Assembly: GCA_024867545.1 (NCBI GenBank)
Contig: JANFNE010000029.1
Location: forward strand, 516,046-580,045
Direction: 5' to 3'
Origin: Phytopythium helicoides
Lineage: Eukaryota; Oomycota; Peronosporomycetes; Pythiales; Pythiaceae
Length of the DNA: 64,000 bases
Shown here: one piece after another, positions 20,118-31,519 of the stretch
How the letters are laid out: every line of letters starts with the position of its first letter
Position numbering within the stretch: the stretch's first letter is position 1
Notes under the pieces: model-generated
Told to the model about the DNA's origin: nothing
The model's database searches: none
The model's input: the letters and a program-made list of their open reading frames with translations, nothing else
Made by a program: the position numbers and the translations under genes

Positions 20118-21601
20118 TCAGTGCTGCGACAACCGAGACTGGTATCCGGCACCGCTGCCCGAGCTGAGCAGGTTCTCGCGCATGGCCTTCATGGGCATGG
20201 GCGTCACGAGAGGCATCTTGTCGATACGCGGCTCGACGTACTTGACGTAGTAGACTGCACCGCCGATGAACACGACAATCGTCGTGCCAACCGAAGCCAG
20301 GAAGTCCGTGTCCTGAACACCCGTGTAGATGATGGCGAAGATGGATAGTGCGCACAAGACGAGGGCGATCACGGCACCAGGGATGCCGAACGGGCAGACG
20401 TACGGGCGGTGACGGTCCGGTTGGTTGATGCGCAGCAAGATGAACGACAGTAGCTGGAAGATGTACGAGATCAGGCCGCCGAAGAGCGTCAAGGTTGATG
20501 AGCACCTGAGCCGAGGTGCTCGTCACCGATCGCGTAGTGCAGCACGATGGCGATGCCAACACACAGCGTGCCGCCAACCAGCAGTGCGCCGAGAGCAGTG
20601 CCGCGCGTCGGGTGCTCCTTGGCGAGGTACTTGGGGAAGTATCCGTCACGCGCCACAGCGTACAGGAGCTGCGCCATGAAGTAGATGTAGGCGTTGGGGC
20701 TGGATGTCAGCGCTATGACAGACAGCCACTTGAACACTTCGGTCGTCGTGCCATCTCCAAACACGGTGGTGTACCCGGTCACGAGCGGCGCAGACACGTT
20801 GGCCATCTCGGCGGCACCTGGGGCAATGAGCGAGCTGAAGACGGCAGTGCAGAACGACAGCACGACGAGCGTCGAGATGGTGACGACAAGCGCGCGCGGC
20901 AGGTTCTTCTCGGGCTCAATGGTCTCCTCACTGGCGAGCGGGAGCTCCTCAATGCCGAGATAGAACCAGAGCGCGAACGGGAGCGCCATGATGGTGTCGT
21001 TCCAGTTGGTGAAGCGCCAGTCCTGCTCGTCGACCCACTTGTTGTAGTCGAGCTTGGGGATCGCGGCGCAGTAGAAGATGACGAGCAGCGCGACGCACAG
21101 CACGGTCGAGCACGCCTGCATGCGGAAACTAGCGACGACACCGATGATGTTGAGTCCGACGAAGAAGACGCCGAGCAGCACGAAGCAGAGCGGCGACCAT
21201 GCCGGGTCGAGGTCGAACAGCGCCGCGATGTACGAGTAGATGGTGTAGAGCGTCGACGCGTTGACGGCAATGACCTTGAGCGCCTCGGCGAGTCCGCTGA
21301 AGAAGGCTGCGCGTGGGCCGATGGCGTGGCGAGCAAACACGTAGGGTCCTCCGCCGACGGGGATGGTGGCCGCAAGCTCGGCAATGGAGAACGAGAGCGC
21401 GACGTAGAGCACGGTGACCATGGCGAGCAGGATGAGCAGTCCGTCGAAGCCGGCGACGAGCGTCGACTGCCAGCCGTAGAACTCGCCGCTGATGACGGCG
21501 CCGATGCCCATAGCCCACAGGTGGGGCACCTTGGCGTAGCGGTGGCTGGGCTTGCGCACATCGGGCTCTTGGATGTCGAGGGACACGACGCTGGCCGGCA
21601 T
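20118..21601 (-). CDS. APC-superfamily permease 2, ethanolamine-permease-like, frameshifted
   Basis: Paralogue of permease 1, starting at the ATG at 21601 (MPASVVSLDIQEP) and stopping at 20118. The first 370 codons carry GAVISGEFYGWQ and GIEELPLASEETIEPEKNLP. The frame then breaks in the stretch AIGDEHLGS and runs into a stop, while the rest (TLFGGLISYIFQLLSF onward) continues in another frame. Alignment with the same place in permease 1 shows two extra bases: one at about 20507 (CTGAG versus CGAG) and one at about 20491-20494 (CAAGG versus CATG). Without them the length would be 493 aa against 494 in permease 1. No other damage is visible, so assembly error and recent inactivation are both possible. 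Confidence 0.8.
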
Positions 21602-24600
21602 GGCTGGAACTGGCTGGGATGCCACGCGGGACTCGATGCAACGCGGGACTTGAGGCGGACCGGGCCAATCGGGAACTGAGACCGACGCTGGCTGGAGCTC
21701 GCGTTGCTTCGACCGGTCGACTGTATCACAAGCCACAGTGGGCGAGGCTCCAGCTTGAGCGTAGAGCTCCACGGCCTCTCATCTCCCTCCACGGTCTCTC
21801 GCTCGCTCGGTGCATTCGAGCTGCGCATTCGTCCTGCAGCCGAGCCTGGTTCTGTCAGGTGAACCGCCCAGCCCCATCTATAACGTCATGATGATAGTAC
21901 GCTTCTTACGCGGGGTATGTGATAATAAAGGTTTTTAGATTGGAAATGTGTGGAGACCAATGTCTCAATATTCACTTTACATTGTGTATTGGAGGCTTCA
22001 AGACCAGCCGCGAGTGAGACTTCGGGAAGGCTGACACTACGCTCTCCCATTGGCTGTGGGGGACGCGTCACCTCCCTCGAGGCGATGGGAGGAACCGCGC
22101 TGTCGACGATTCTGCAGCGCCGGCACCACCATGATGTCCGTTCAAGTTGGGAGAATCTGCAGGTTTTTGCTCGAGAAGGTCGACTCGAAGCCGAACTCGC
22201 AGAGCCCGCCGACGCCTGCGGCTCCACGAGGACCTGGAGGACTCGGCCACAGCCGCATTGAAGTTGAACCAGCGAGAAAAAATGCTGGCGTCAAACCAGC
22301 GCTGCAACAGCGGAAGGCGGCGCCCTTTTTTTCAACGAATGCCCAGTGGCGGCGTGAAAGAGCGCAGAGTACGTGTGGGACTCTTCTAAATTAATACCGA
22401 AAGCTCATTGACTTCAACTTGTGACCGATGGGGAGAGCTCGATGGCGAGGGCCGACTGGGAGTGTTCAGGGTGATCGCCCTGTCGTTCCCGTTGGCTTTG
22501 GCGCAAACGTGTTCTTCTGCGATCATTTTCTGGCATTGGTGGAGCTTCAGTTATAGTTTAGTTACAGTAGTTCGCGCAGTCCCGCACCCAGCTCCTCTCG
22601 CCTCCTCCTCCCCACCTCCTCGTCTCTTTTCTCGCAGGACCAGAGACTTCGGTGCGGTCGAATGCCGTGCGTACGTCGTTGCTACAAGCCAATCTCACCT
22701 TGTGTTGGTGACGATGCATGCAAGTCCCATGGTTCGATGGCATTCGGCTTGGGCGTTGTGGTGACCAGCGTGTCGGGAGTTCCGAGTCGGGACATAGTGC
22801 ACGCGGCGCGCTGCGTGCTACTCTACGGCCCGACGACACAGACCTGCGAGCGTACGGCGAGCGAGCGTACGGGACGCGTAGAAACCTTGCGAGCGAGCGG
22901 TCTGGTCGGCTTCCTAATGGATTGCCGGCTTCTCCTTGTGTCAGAGCTCCCCACTGTCTGGGCGTCTCACCCTCCCAGTCATCATCGAGGGGTCATAGAA
23001 TCCGCTGTTGTAGCAAGTTCCTTCTTCTATCCGAGCGGAACCCCGAAAACGACACAAGCAAAGTTGGCTCCGTTGGCAAAAAGTCTCCATCGGCAGCAAT
23101 CAGCCATCAGCGAACTTTCCTCGCAGTCGTGGACAATCTGCCCGCTCATCGAGCCTCACGCGTTGGTTACGTGGAGAGAGCTAGCATCACCATGGGGCGT
23201 CCTCCGTGGGTCGTGGCGACCCGCCTCGCGAGTCTGGCTAGTGCAGCTGTGCCAAACCAAGCATCTTTCGCCAGTTGAAGACCTCTATAAACATGCGTTT
23301 GATGCTATATGTTGACATTTATTTTATGTGTAATATTACAATACACCTGTTTAACATAATATATCAATTTAGTGATCCTGGGTTGAAGTCAATGCAAGCG
23401 CCAGCAGCGCACACGCAAGCAAGCACTCGTGCTGCTCTCGCCACTGCGCGTCCTCGTACAGTACTGTGTCGTTGTGGCGCTCGCAGCTGTGCTCGGGATT
23501 TGCGTGCTGTCCTACACCGTCCGACCATTTCCAGATTTTCTCCGCCGCGGTGAGGAGTCCCGACGACTCACTGAGCACGGACGGGTGGCTCGGGCAATTC
23601 CTGCTGTCGTCACCTGCGCCAACAGGTCTGAAGTGGAGTGCGATCATGTCCGTGATCCACGGCAGTTTTGATTGCGGCGTTCCGGCTGTCGCGTACTGCA
23701 TCGAGCTCGCTGGGCCGATTGATCGCTTTCTCTAGTGGTGGTCCACTTGAACGACAAACTCTTTCGGACTGATCGCGCAGGTTCCTCCTGGGAGGGTCCG
23801 TGGCGTCACCTCGCTCAGAGTTGACATGTCGAACGTGCATCGACAGCAGCTACAAGTCCATCAACAGCCAAAAACGCAACACTGTAGTGCATATTTCCAA
23901 ATGGCCTCGCCATGCCATTTTCGAACAGCGAGGTTTCTACGACCACATCGCCTCTCCCTCCGATCGAGCGAGGGTCCACTCCGCCCCTCAAGTCCATGCG
24001 ATCTCTCGCCATCACCTTGCTGTGGGTCATCCTGCTGGCCGCGCGAAATATGCATGCTGTTCCGCCTGTATCAACCTGTACAGTATGGAAATGACCGCCA
24101 CAGCACCGGCACGCGGCTCGGCTGCGCCTTGAAGCAGCCATGACACAGCCCGACACATTGCTGGAGCGGCCAATGGGAGCTCCAGGTGCACGAGAAGGTT
24201 CGCCTGCTTACGGCTGGCGAGTGCCAAGCTTGCGGGACGATCTCGCCACCTGCGGCTCTGGGTAATCTCGCTGATCATCTCACGAGACTTGCGGCGACTA
24301 TGGCCATCACTAGCCGCGACTATGCCGGGCGGATGTGAAGGCACCGGTTGCCAGCCGAAGGCATCGGCTGGCGCGTCCCACAATCACCGTCGTACCGAGC
24401 TGGGCCTCAATGCAGGGCAGCATACTCGCGCTCTAACGAACGTGACTCCATGCGTGTCATTGGGCATGCGCGTCACGCGTTGCATCACACCGGCGGAAGG
24501 TGTCGGGCTTGACCGAGTCAGCAGCTCATAGCACATGGTGCATGTACATCAGAGCGTCCCGTAATGCTCATGCAACCCTAAGCAGTCGAGGCTGATGCCG

Positions 24601-24692
24601 GCATGGAGCCCGGGAGAGGCCGACCCATTCCCAAATCCGCCTCGTGCCGGGCACTCCGCCTCCTCCGACCGACATCTATCACACACATCGCA
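21602..24692. other. 3.1-kb divergent intergenic region between permease 2 and amine oxidase 2
   Basis: Permease 2 and amine oxidase 2 start outward from this region, so it holds both promoters. A pyrimidine-rich tract lies at 22590-22640. At 23429-23735 two overlapping frames look weakly protein-like (a hydrophobic run, then GWLGQFLLSSPAPTG), but they need a frame change and have no clear start, so I do not call a gene. An AT-rich patch lies at 23300-23375. No transposon ends or tRNA were seen. Confidence 0.4.
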
Positions 24693-26708
24693 ATGGCGCC
24701 GAACCTCAACTCGCCCACCGCGTCTGCTAGCCGCGTGCTGCACCCGCTGGACCCGATCACCGCCGAGGAGATTATTGCTACCAAGGAGGTGATCTCGGCC
24801 GCTGGCCATGATGGTCCCGAGATCCGCTTCGCGTACGTCATGCTGCGCGAGCCCCACCACAAGGTGCTCGAGGCGTTCCAGCCGGGAGACGCCGTGCCGC
24901 GCGAGATCAGCGCACTGGTTCATGACCAGGAGAAGAACACGCTGCACCAGGTCGTCGTGGACGTTCCTGCTCGCAAGGTCGTGCTTGAGAAGGAGCTCGA
25001 CCCGCGCACGGACGGCGTCATGCCCGTGCTGGACCAGGACTACTGGGACGCCGAAAACCTGTGCAAGGGCGACCCGCGCTATGTGGAGGCGCTCGCCCGC
25101 CGCGGCATCACGGACCTCGACACCGTGCGTTGCGAACAGTTCTCGGCCGGCGTCTACGGCTACGAGGACGAAGTTGGAGTCCGCGTGCTGCGTATGCTGA
25201 GCTTCCTCAAGAAGGACGGCAAGACGCACTCCATGTATGCGCACCCTCTCGAGGGCCTCGTGTGCCACGTCGACCTGACCAACAAGAAGTGTCTGCGCGT
25301 CATTGATACGGGCTACACGCACATCCCGATGGAGTCGGGTGACTACCTCGATCCGGAGATCACGGGACCCATGCGCACGGACATGAAGCCGCTCCACATC
25401 AAGCAGCCTGAAGGCGCCAGCTTCACCGTCAAGGACAACGTCATCTCGTGGCAGAACTGGGAGATGCGAGTCGGCTTCAATGGCCGCGAGGGTCTTACAC
25501 TGCACGACATCTCGTTCAACGACCATGGACGCAAGCGCCGCATCTTGAACCGCGCCGCTGTGTCGGAGATGGTGGTGCCGTACGGTGAGCCGACTCCCAT
25601 GCACGACTGGCAGAACTACTTTGATGCTGGTGAGTACCAGTTCGGTCGTCTTGCCAACTCACTCGTGCTCGGCTGCGACTGTCTCGGCAAGATCCAGTAC
25701 TTGGACGTGACGGTGGTGAACGACTTCTGCGAGCCGGTGGTCATCAAGAATGGCATTTGCATGCATGAGGAGGACTTCGGCACTCTGTGGAAGCACACGG
25801 ACGTGCTCGCGAACCCGAACACGGGCACAGTGCGTCGTCAGCGCCGTTTTGTTGTCTCGTTCTTCGTCACGGTTGGCAACTACGACTACGGCTTCTACTG
25901 GTACTTCTACCTCGATGGCAAGATCCAGCTCGAGTGCAAGGCGACGGGAATTGTCTTCACCTCCGGTCTTGCTGAGACCGGTGGCGATTATCCCTTCGCC
26001 ACCGAGATGGCCCCGCGCCTTGGTGCTCCGTGCCACCAGCACTTGTTCTCGGCTCGTCTTGATGTTGCCATTGACGGCACCAAGTGCCACGTTGACGAGC
26101 TCCAGGCTGAGCGTGTGCCGATGGGACCTGAGAACCCTCGTGGCAATGCGTTCCGTCGCTCGGAGACGCGTCTCAAGACGGAGAAGGAAGCCCAGCGGGA
26201 GTGTGCCATGGACAAGGGCCGTTTGTGGCGTGTTGCCTCGAGCGAGGCCAAGAACCGCCTCGGTCGCTCGACGGGATATGTGATCTTCCCCGAGGGTCAG
26301 CCGCTGCTTCTTGCTGCTGACGAGTCGTCGATTCGCAAGCGTGCGGCATTCACGACCAAGCATCTGTGGGTGACGCAGTACGAGCGCGACGAGATGTGGG
26401 CTGCTGGATACACCCCGAACCAGCATCCCGGTGGCGCTGGTCTTCCCGAGTACACTTCGAAGAACCGTTCGGTGGATGGCGAGGACATTGTGGTCTGGCA
26501 TACGTTTGGGCTCACGCATTTCCCTCGCCCCGAGGACTGGCCCATGATGCCGGTTGACTACGCTGGCTTCCAGTTCCGCCCTGAGGGATTCTTCGACCGG
26601 AATCCTACTCTGGATGTGCCGGAGGACCCGAACGGAAAGGATTCCTCGGACCTGCATGGAGTCGACGCGAGCTGCTGCAGCGGCAAGAAGAAGGCGAGCT
26701 ACCCGTAA
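24693..26708 (+). CDS. Copper amine oxidase (primary-amine oxidase) 2
   Basis: 671 aa from the ATG at 24693 (MAPNLNSPTASASRVL). The ORF runs 30 codons further upstream, but the shared N-terminus with oxidase 1 fixes the start. All catalytic residues are kept: the Asp of YFDAGEYQFG, the Tyr of VGNYDYGFYWYF (about 397), His-x-His in APCHQHLFSARLD and the late His in TFGLTHFPRPEDWP. Differences from oxidase 1 are small: two extra residues after PEIT and one extra in the loop after IVFTSG. Several long stretches, for example around 25380-25500, are almost identical in nucleotide sequence to oxidase 1, so the duplication is recent or kept uniform by conversion. It points away from the rest of the cluster. 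Confidence 0.93.
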   Translation: MAPNLNSPTASASRVLHPLDPITAEEIIATKEVISAAGHDGPEIRFAYVMLREPHHKVLEAFQPGDAVPREISALVHDQEKNTLHQVVVDVPARKVVLEKELDPRTDGVMPVLDQDYWDAENLCKGDPRYVEALARRGITDLDTVRCEQFSAGVYGYEDEVGVRVLRMLSFLKKDGKTHSMYAHPLEGLVCHVDLTNKKCLRVIDTGYTHIPMESGDYLDPEITGPMRTDMKPLHIKQPEGASFTVKDNVISWQNWEMRVGFNGREGLTLHDISFNDHGRKRRILNRAAVSEMVVPYGEPTPMHDWQNYFDAGEYQFGRLANSLVLGCDCLGKIQYLDVTVVNDFCEPVVIKNGICMHEEDFGTLWKHTDVLANPNTGTVRRQRRFVVSFFVTVGNYDYGFYWYFYLDGKIQLECKATGIVFTSGLAETGGDYPFATEMAPRLGAPCHQHLFSARLDVAIDGTKCHVDELQAERVPMGPENPRGNAFRRSETRLKTEKEAQRECAMDKGRLWRVASSEAKNRLGRSTGYVIFPEGQPLLLAADESSIRKRAAFTTKHLWVTQYERDEMWAAGYTPNQHPGGAGLPEYTSKNRSVDGEDIVVWHTFGLTHFPRPEDWPMMPVDYAGFQFRPEGFFDRNPTLDVPEDPNGKDSSDLHGVDASCCSGKKKASYP

Positions 26709-27630
26709 GCCATGAGTCGTTGCGGCTCGATGGAGTGAACCTGTATTTAGTCTGTCCATGGTAGTGTGCGCGTGCCAATCAATCAATCAAATTTCAAAAG
26801 GAATTAGGACTTGTTCGGTTCTCGCTTGGACTGGTGGTTGAACCACCTTTGAATTCTCGATCATTAATCCATTCTTTCACAGCAAAGTGTAGACGTCGAC
26901 ACGATCTCGAGCATGAAGTGTGGCGCACCCCTGCGTCAAAACTTGCCGAGCAAAACCCACTTGTGCCTTTCGATACGCTCGAGATCGTGACATTACACTC
27001 AACATACTAGAGAATGACCAACTTGCTTGCACTTTATCACAAGCTCTGAGCAAAACTGTAGTCGCACTAGCCAGCAGATGAAACATCAACGAGCCCCAAC
27101 GGCCAACACAAAATCATTCACACTGAAGACCTCTTGACACCAACCTGAAGGTGTGTCGAACGGGCGACCACGTCACTCACAGTACCTTCGAATCAAACTA
27201 CATGATGACTCGAACTCAATGTCTCAAGGGGCAAGTAGTCAATCCAACATCCCAAAACGAAGCGATCGATGCGAGTTTGTGACCAGCAAAAGCATCAAAT
27301 GCCAGGGACTCGCTTCAAATATCTCCACTTTGCTTGCTTCAAGACCTGAGGGGCTACTCAAAATACACCCTGGATGCCATCGTGCAGTCCGCACCAAAAG
27401 GAGTCTCACATGCAAGCGTGATGGCGCTCGGACTTCCTCGGAGGACGATGAGACGGAGGCTCTGTGCCACCTCTGCCATCGAAAGCGTGTAGCCATCCAG
27501 CGACCACCAAATCGCCTCGGAATGTCGGTCCTGGTGGCGCAATCGCTCACGGCCCCATCCCTGTCCTTCCCTAGTGTTCATCAAGTCTCTCGGTCGGGCA
27601 CCACGCACGTGTCATTGCTCGAAAAACGAC
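26709..27630. other. Intergenic region upstream of M96-1
   Basis: 922 nt. No gene is supported; the frame at 27153-27689 is a GC shadow running into the M96 gene. It contains one element shared with the other M96 gene, listed separately at 27518-27545. Confidence 0.35.
27518..27545 (+). promoter_or_regulatory. Promoter element shared by the two M96 genes
   Basis: The stretch GGAATGTCGGTCCTGGTGGC followed by GCAATC is repeated without mismatch at 31309-31332, upstream of the second M96 gene. It lies about 90 nt before the start codon here and about 190 nt before it there, while most surrounding sequence is unrelated. This suggests a promoter core or 5' leader element. It could also be a remnant of the original duplication. 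Confidence 0.45.
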
Positions 27631-28845
27631 ATGAGCTTCCTGAAGGAGGACGACGCCACGCTGGCCGAGGCGATGGCCTTCCTGGATGAATTTTACCAGT
27701 CGCCAGACAGCAGCGGCGCCAATGATTCCAGCTCAAGCCCAAGCTCCAAGTCGCGAATTCGCGATCCGTCCGTGTACGTTCGGCGGCGACAGCGCAAGAA
27801 ACTGGAGCTTGAGATGCTGCAAAAGTTGGTGCACGACCTCGAGTCGAAGCTGCGAGCGGCTCGACGGGCGGTGTTGATGTCTTCAAGTGCGACGAACTCG
27901 ACCAGTAAATGGCTCCGCGTCGCCAGGAATGAGCTGAAGCGGCGACTGGAGGCTGAACGGACCAACTTGCAGCTCAAAAGCGCGCTGACTACGCAGATCT
28001 GGCTGGCCCGCGTGATGGAGGAAGAAGGAGAAGACGGTATGCGAGCGGCATCGATCTACGGCGCTGCCAACGTGGTGTCTATTACAGCCGAGCTGCGAGC
28101 CACTACGGAGCGGTTGCTCCTCGAGGTCTCGGGAGTGTACGATCCGTTGACTGTTGGCGACTTCGTGAGCGAATCAAGTCTGAAGCTAGATCCCAAAGTG
28201 GGGACATACGCTGAGAGCAAGGCTGCAGCACCACTAGGCAAGAGCCTCGCGGTTGTCGCGGACATGTTGCAGCAACAGTTTGTGACACCGCAGTTCGCCG
28301 CGGCCTATGCTGCATCTCCTGACGGACAGGTGAGTTCAAAAACCAACAGCAAAGTCATGGAACTATTGAAACTAACTGTTTTCATTGTGTAGATGGAGAT
28401 TCGCGAGAAGCGAGGCGATGCAGACCTTTTGTTAGGGGGGGTAACCGTGCGATTTCGCTGCATCGGCCTTCTGGCAAAGCACCTTCTAGAAGATCGAGTC
28501 GTCTTCACGTACGCAGTTTTACTCTTCCATCCGAGCGGAAAGTTCTGTTTCCGCGAGGGCGGGTGGCTCATGGTGCAATCTTCGCCTGAGAATGAGAGTT
28601 TGAGCTACTCTCGAACTTGCAGTCGCGTAGCTGGCGGGATTTGTGGCGACAAGTCAGTCGTCGACGGAAAGATCCTGGAGCAAATGGAGTCGACCTCTAT
28701 TGCGGCGCTGGGGGCTCGCACCCGACAAAAGCACCAGAGCATACACAAGAAATTGCTGATGGCAACGGGACGAGAAGATCTCGCTCGGCTGCTCCCCCTG
28801 GATCAGGACGAAAACACGATGAATATGGCTGTCGCCGCAGAATAA
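27631..28845 (+). CDS. M96 mating-specific-type protein 1 (one intron)
   Basis: Coding sequence is join(27631..28329, 28393..28845), 383 aa. The intron has a GTGAGT donor and a GTGTAG acceptor and is phase 0. The N-terminus (MSFLKEDDATLAEAMAFLDEF) is the typical opening of the oomycete M96 family. A bZIP-like segment follows: basic run RRRQRKK at about 51-57, then a coiled coil to about residue 75. A second helical block is WLRVARNELKRRLEAER. The C-terminal half (LGKSLAVVADMLQQQF, LLFHPSGKFCFREGGW) looks like the START-like domain common in this family. These proteins were first noted as mating-induced in Phytophthora; their biochemical role is unknown. DNA or lipid binding would be inference from the domains. 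Confidence 0.68.
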
Positions 28846-29270
28846 TCGAGATCATCAACTCATGCAGAGCCAAGGAAGACGCATTTCATCCCCGCTTACA
28901 CCTCCAGACAGGTGGTAGCGACCTCGCAGAGAGCAGAGCGCAGCTAGCTACACCCTGAGTATTCGGCTTTCCAAGTACCGAGCACGAATTGTTTACCACA
29001 GCTCGACTAAGCCAACTCTTCAGGGAGAAGAGGATCCGCTGGGGAAGTCACTGGTATGCTGACTCTACTTCGCTCCCAACAGACTCTTGCGTGCTCGCTC
29101 AATAGACCCCGTGGACTTCATCATCAGACAATACTCCCCAGATCTCCCGTTCACTCATTCATGATAGAGTTCCAGCTTGGGAGTGGCATTGAATGCAACT
29201 CGGTCGACGACTATCCAACCACAGATCCCGTCCTCTCTTCGTGAACCCATGACGTGTCCGTGGACTTCTC
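28846..29270. other. Gap between M96-1 and the left inverted-repeat arm
   Basis: 425 nt of 3' flank. No gene or repeat recognised. Its right border is the abrupt start of homology with the distal inverted arm. Confidence 0.4.
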
Positions 29271-31276
29271 TGACGCCCGCACGACCAACCACAGCCCCAC
29301 AGATTGACGTACTCGCGGCTCCTGAACCCGTGAGTGTCTCGGCCGATCGTCATGCCGTCCGACCGAATCGTGGAGACAGGCTCGAGCGAGTTCGGAGCGG
29401 TCAGTCGACAGGCGGGGACTCCCTTGAAGCTCGCGCGTTGCTAGCGCTCGCGACTCCAGACGCATCCGTCCCTCCTCGTCCGTCCGTCTGCGTTTGGGCA
29501 ATCTGCTCGATGGATCGATGGGTCGACCGCTCTGGTCCGTCCGCTCCGCGCTGATCTAGAAGATCCTTCCGCTCCTTCTCGGTGTGTGGGTCGACGCGAG
29601 GAACGGCGCGGGATCCTCGCCTCTTTCGCGTGCTGCGCCTGCGTGGAGCTCAGCTGAGTGATCTATCTCTCTGCTCTATGCGTCGCCCGTCTGCACGGAA
29701 TGTTAAACCCGAGCCAACGATCTACACATGCGAATCGCGATCGGCGACCAGACGTGACTCTCGACCAGGGGAGATGTGATGTTTGTGTGTGTGTGTGTGT
29801 GCATATGTGATTGCTTCGCTTCGCTAGTGGCGATATGAGTTTCCGTGTGGCACCGTTCCGCGACCCGTTCGATCCGTGGCAATGAGAAACGTTAGGAGGA
29901 AGGCGCTGTGCTTTTCTGCTTGCTTTCTGCCTTTTGCTTTCTGCTTTTTCTGCTTCTGTGGGGGACGGTGGACGGCGCTCCACGAACGTCCACTCGTCAA
30001 TCTGCGAGCGAGGTTCCGTGTGTCTGTCTGCGGTGGTCACGCGTAGCAAGCAACTGCAAGTGGACGTGGGTACCTACCGACCAGGCTCGACGAAGGTTCC
30101 AGCGCGAATGAGAGTTTCATGTCATGAAAACGGCGCGGAGGTATGCAGAAGAGTCTTGCGAGAAGAGTTTTGCGAGAAGAGTTTTGCGAGAAGAGCGAGA
30201 GGAGAGATGCGATACGAGCAAGCGGCACGAGCAAGCAGCACGCGAGAGGACAGAGAGATCGCAGTCGCGCATTCTGTATCACAGATGTTGCGTGACTGGA
30301 CGGAAGCGAGGTGTCGGCGGTGAGTGCGTGCGCATTGGAGAGAGCAGCATTCGCACTAGTCGACGACGCTTGGCGTGTGCTGTGGCGCACAGCTTGTGTG
30401 TGTGTGTCTTGGCATGGATGTCGGGACCTCGTGGAATCCGAGAGCCATTGCAGGAGGAGGCACCTCGTTCGCATTCGTGTTGGCGTCACCACGAGACAAT
30501 TGCTAGTCGATGGAAGTGTTGGGAGGGATATTTGTTTCATGTGCTGAAGCTACATGTTTGCTATCGAGTTGAAGGATTCTGTGGGGGAACCCGAGTTTGT
30601 TTGTACCTGCGAACACGGACTTTGAGACAGGATACAGCTGCAGGCTCATTGATTGATCCCGAAGAAACGGCGAAGTTGGTGTAGTAGCGTGTGATGATGC
30701 ATGGCTGGGTGCTTTCACCTCCGAACGGCAAAATAGATCTCTGTACGAATTCCAACTTTTCTCGTCCTTGGTACCACCCGTGGGTCTCAGCTACAAGTCG
30801 GTTGCCAGTTCGGGAGTAGCACAGACCACTTGTTCTCGTGCAACTAGCTACTCATCAAGTGTTCTCCCAGATTACTGATGCAGTTAGATGGTGCGGTGGA
30901 TGCACGTACATGTTGGTCCGAAAGTCAGCGGCTTCCTGCTCCCGCGAATCTCCGTCTGCAGTGCAACGTAGTTGGTCTCGCGTCAGTCAGTCGGTGCCGT
31001 CTCCAGTCGGTCCACGTGCCTGTCGGATGAGGTGATGCGGGTGACGGTAAGCTGATGCCGATGACGAAGTCGACGCTGTTGGCTGGAGGTCTCATCCCCT
31101 CTCTTCACGAAGTTGTCGAGCTCGAGATGGCTGATGTCGCTCAACTCGCTCAGCTCGTGGCCACCAATTGCGGCCACGATCTCCTCGATCTCGCGAGTCG
31201 ATGCACTTCAACTAGCGTTTGATGGGCATGGTGTCTCCAATGTCGCGCGAAGGTCTCTTCATTCTCTCCACCTCCA
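29271..31276. repeat. Left arm of a ~2-kb inverted repeat
   Basis: This arm is the reverse complement of 33915-35926 at roughly 90% or better over its full length by eye. Homology starts at TGACGCCCGCACGACC (29271) and ends at about ATTCTC-CCACCTCC (31276). Arms differ at short tandem runs: the GCGAGAAGAGTTTT units near 30150-30185, a GCAAGCAGCACGA-type run, a (GT)n run near 29780-29800, and a CTTTCTGCTTTT tract near 29910-29960. It ends about 240 nt upstream of the M96-2 start. Apart from one short coding-like exon (30983-31204 minus), I see no gene in it. Confidence 0.9.
30983..31204 (-). CDS. Coding-like fragment in left repeat arm
   Basis: The minus-strand frame reads STREIEEIVAAIGGHELSE then LSDISHLELDNFVKRGDE before a Ser/Arg-rich tail. 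The other arm keeps the same peptide (33983-34108), and several of the differences between arms are synonymous (for example CTG/CTC, CAT/CAC). That suggests past protein-level selection. There is no ATG in frame. A short ATG-started peptide (MKRPSRDIGDTMPIKR) lies just upstream in another frame and ends at TAG in this arm. It could be a 3' exon or a pseudogene fragment; the family is not recognised. Confidence 0.35.
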   Translation of the reverse strand, partial: ASTREIEEIVAAIGGHELSELSDISHLELDNFVKRGDETSSQQRRLRHRHQLTVTRITSSDRHVDRLETAPTD

Positions 31277-31305
31277 CTTCAATGACTGTGAGTGCCGGTG
31301 CGTCG

Positions 31306-31332
31306 GGAATGTCGGTCCTGGTGGCGCAATCT
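31306..31332 (+). promoter_or_regulatory. Second copy of the shared M96 promoter element
   Basis: Identical over 26 nt to the element at 27518-27545. It lies just inside the spacer, about 30 nt beyond the end of the left inverted arm and 190 nt before the M96-2 start. It is followed by an AT-rich stretch (31340-31420) with TATATAAA, unusual for this GC-rich locus. Confidence 0.45.
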
Positions 31333-31519
31333 CCTCCTCCAATTTATAGTTACCCTCTAATAATAAATATAAAGGTTTACGAATTCCCCACCACTTTCTA
31401 ACTATATAAACTAATCCCCTCCACCATCCAATGCTCCTACACTTCTACCCACGCGCTCGGCACCGCCCGCCGCCCGCCTCCTCCTCCATGCCGTCCAAGT
31501 CGCCGATCATCGATCGCCC

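Noticed and set aside
20516..21679. 387-codon plus-strand frame
   Set aside because: Antisense shadow of permease 2; highly charged Arg/Glu/Asp composition typical of the reverse of membrane-protein codons, and it does not begin with a supported start.
23429..23735. Weakly protein-like pair of frames (hydrophobic helix then GWLGQFLLSSPAPTG)
   Set aside because: Needs a frame change, begins at GTG and matches no family I know. Mentioned only in the intergenic entry.
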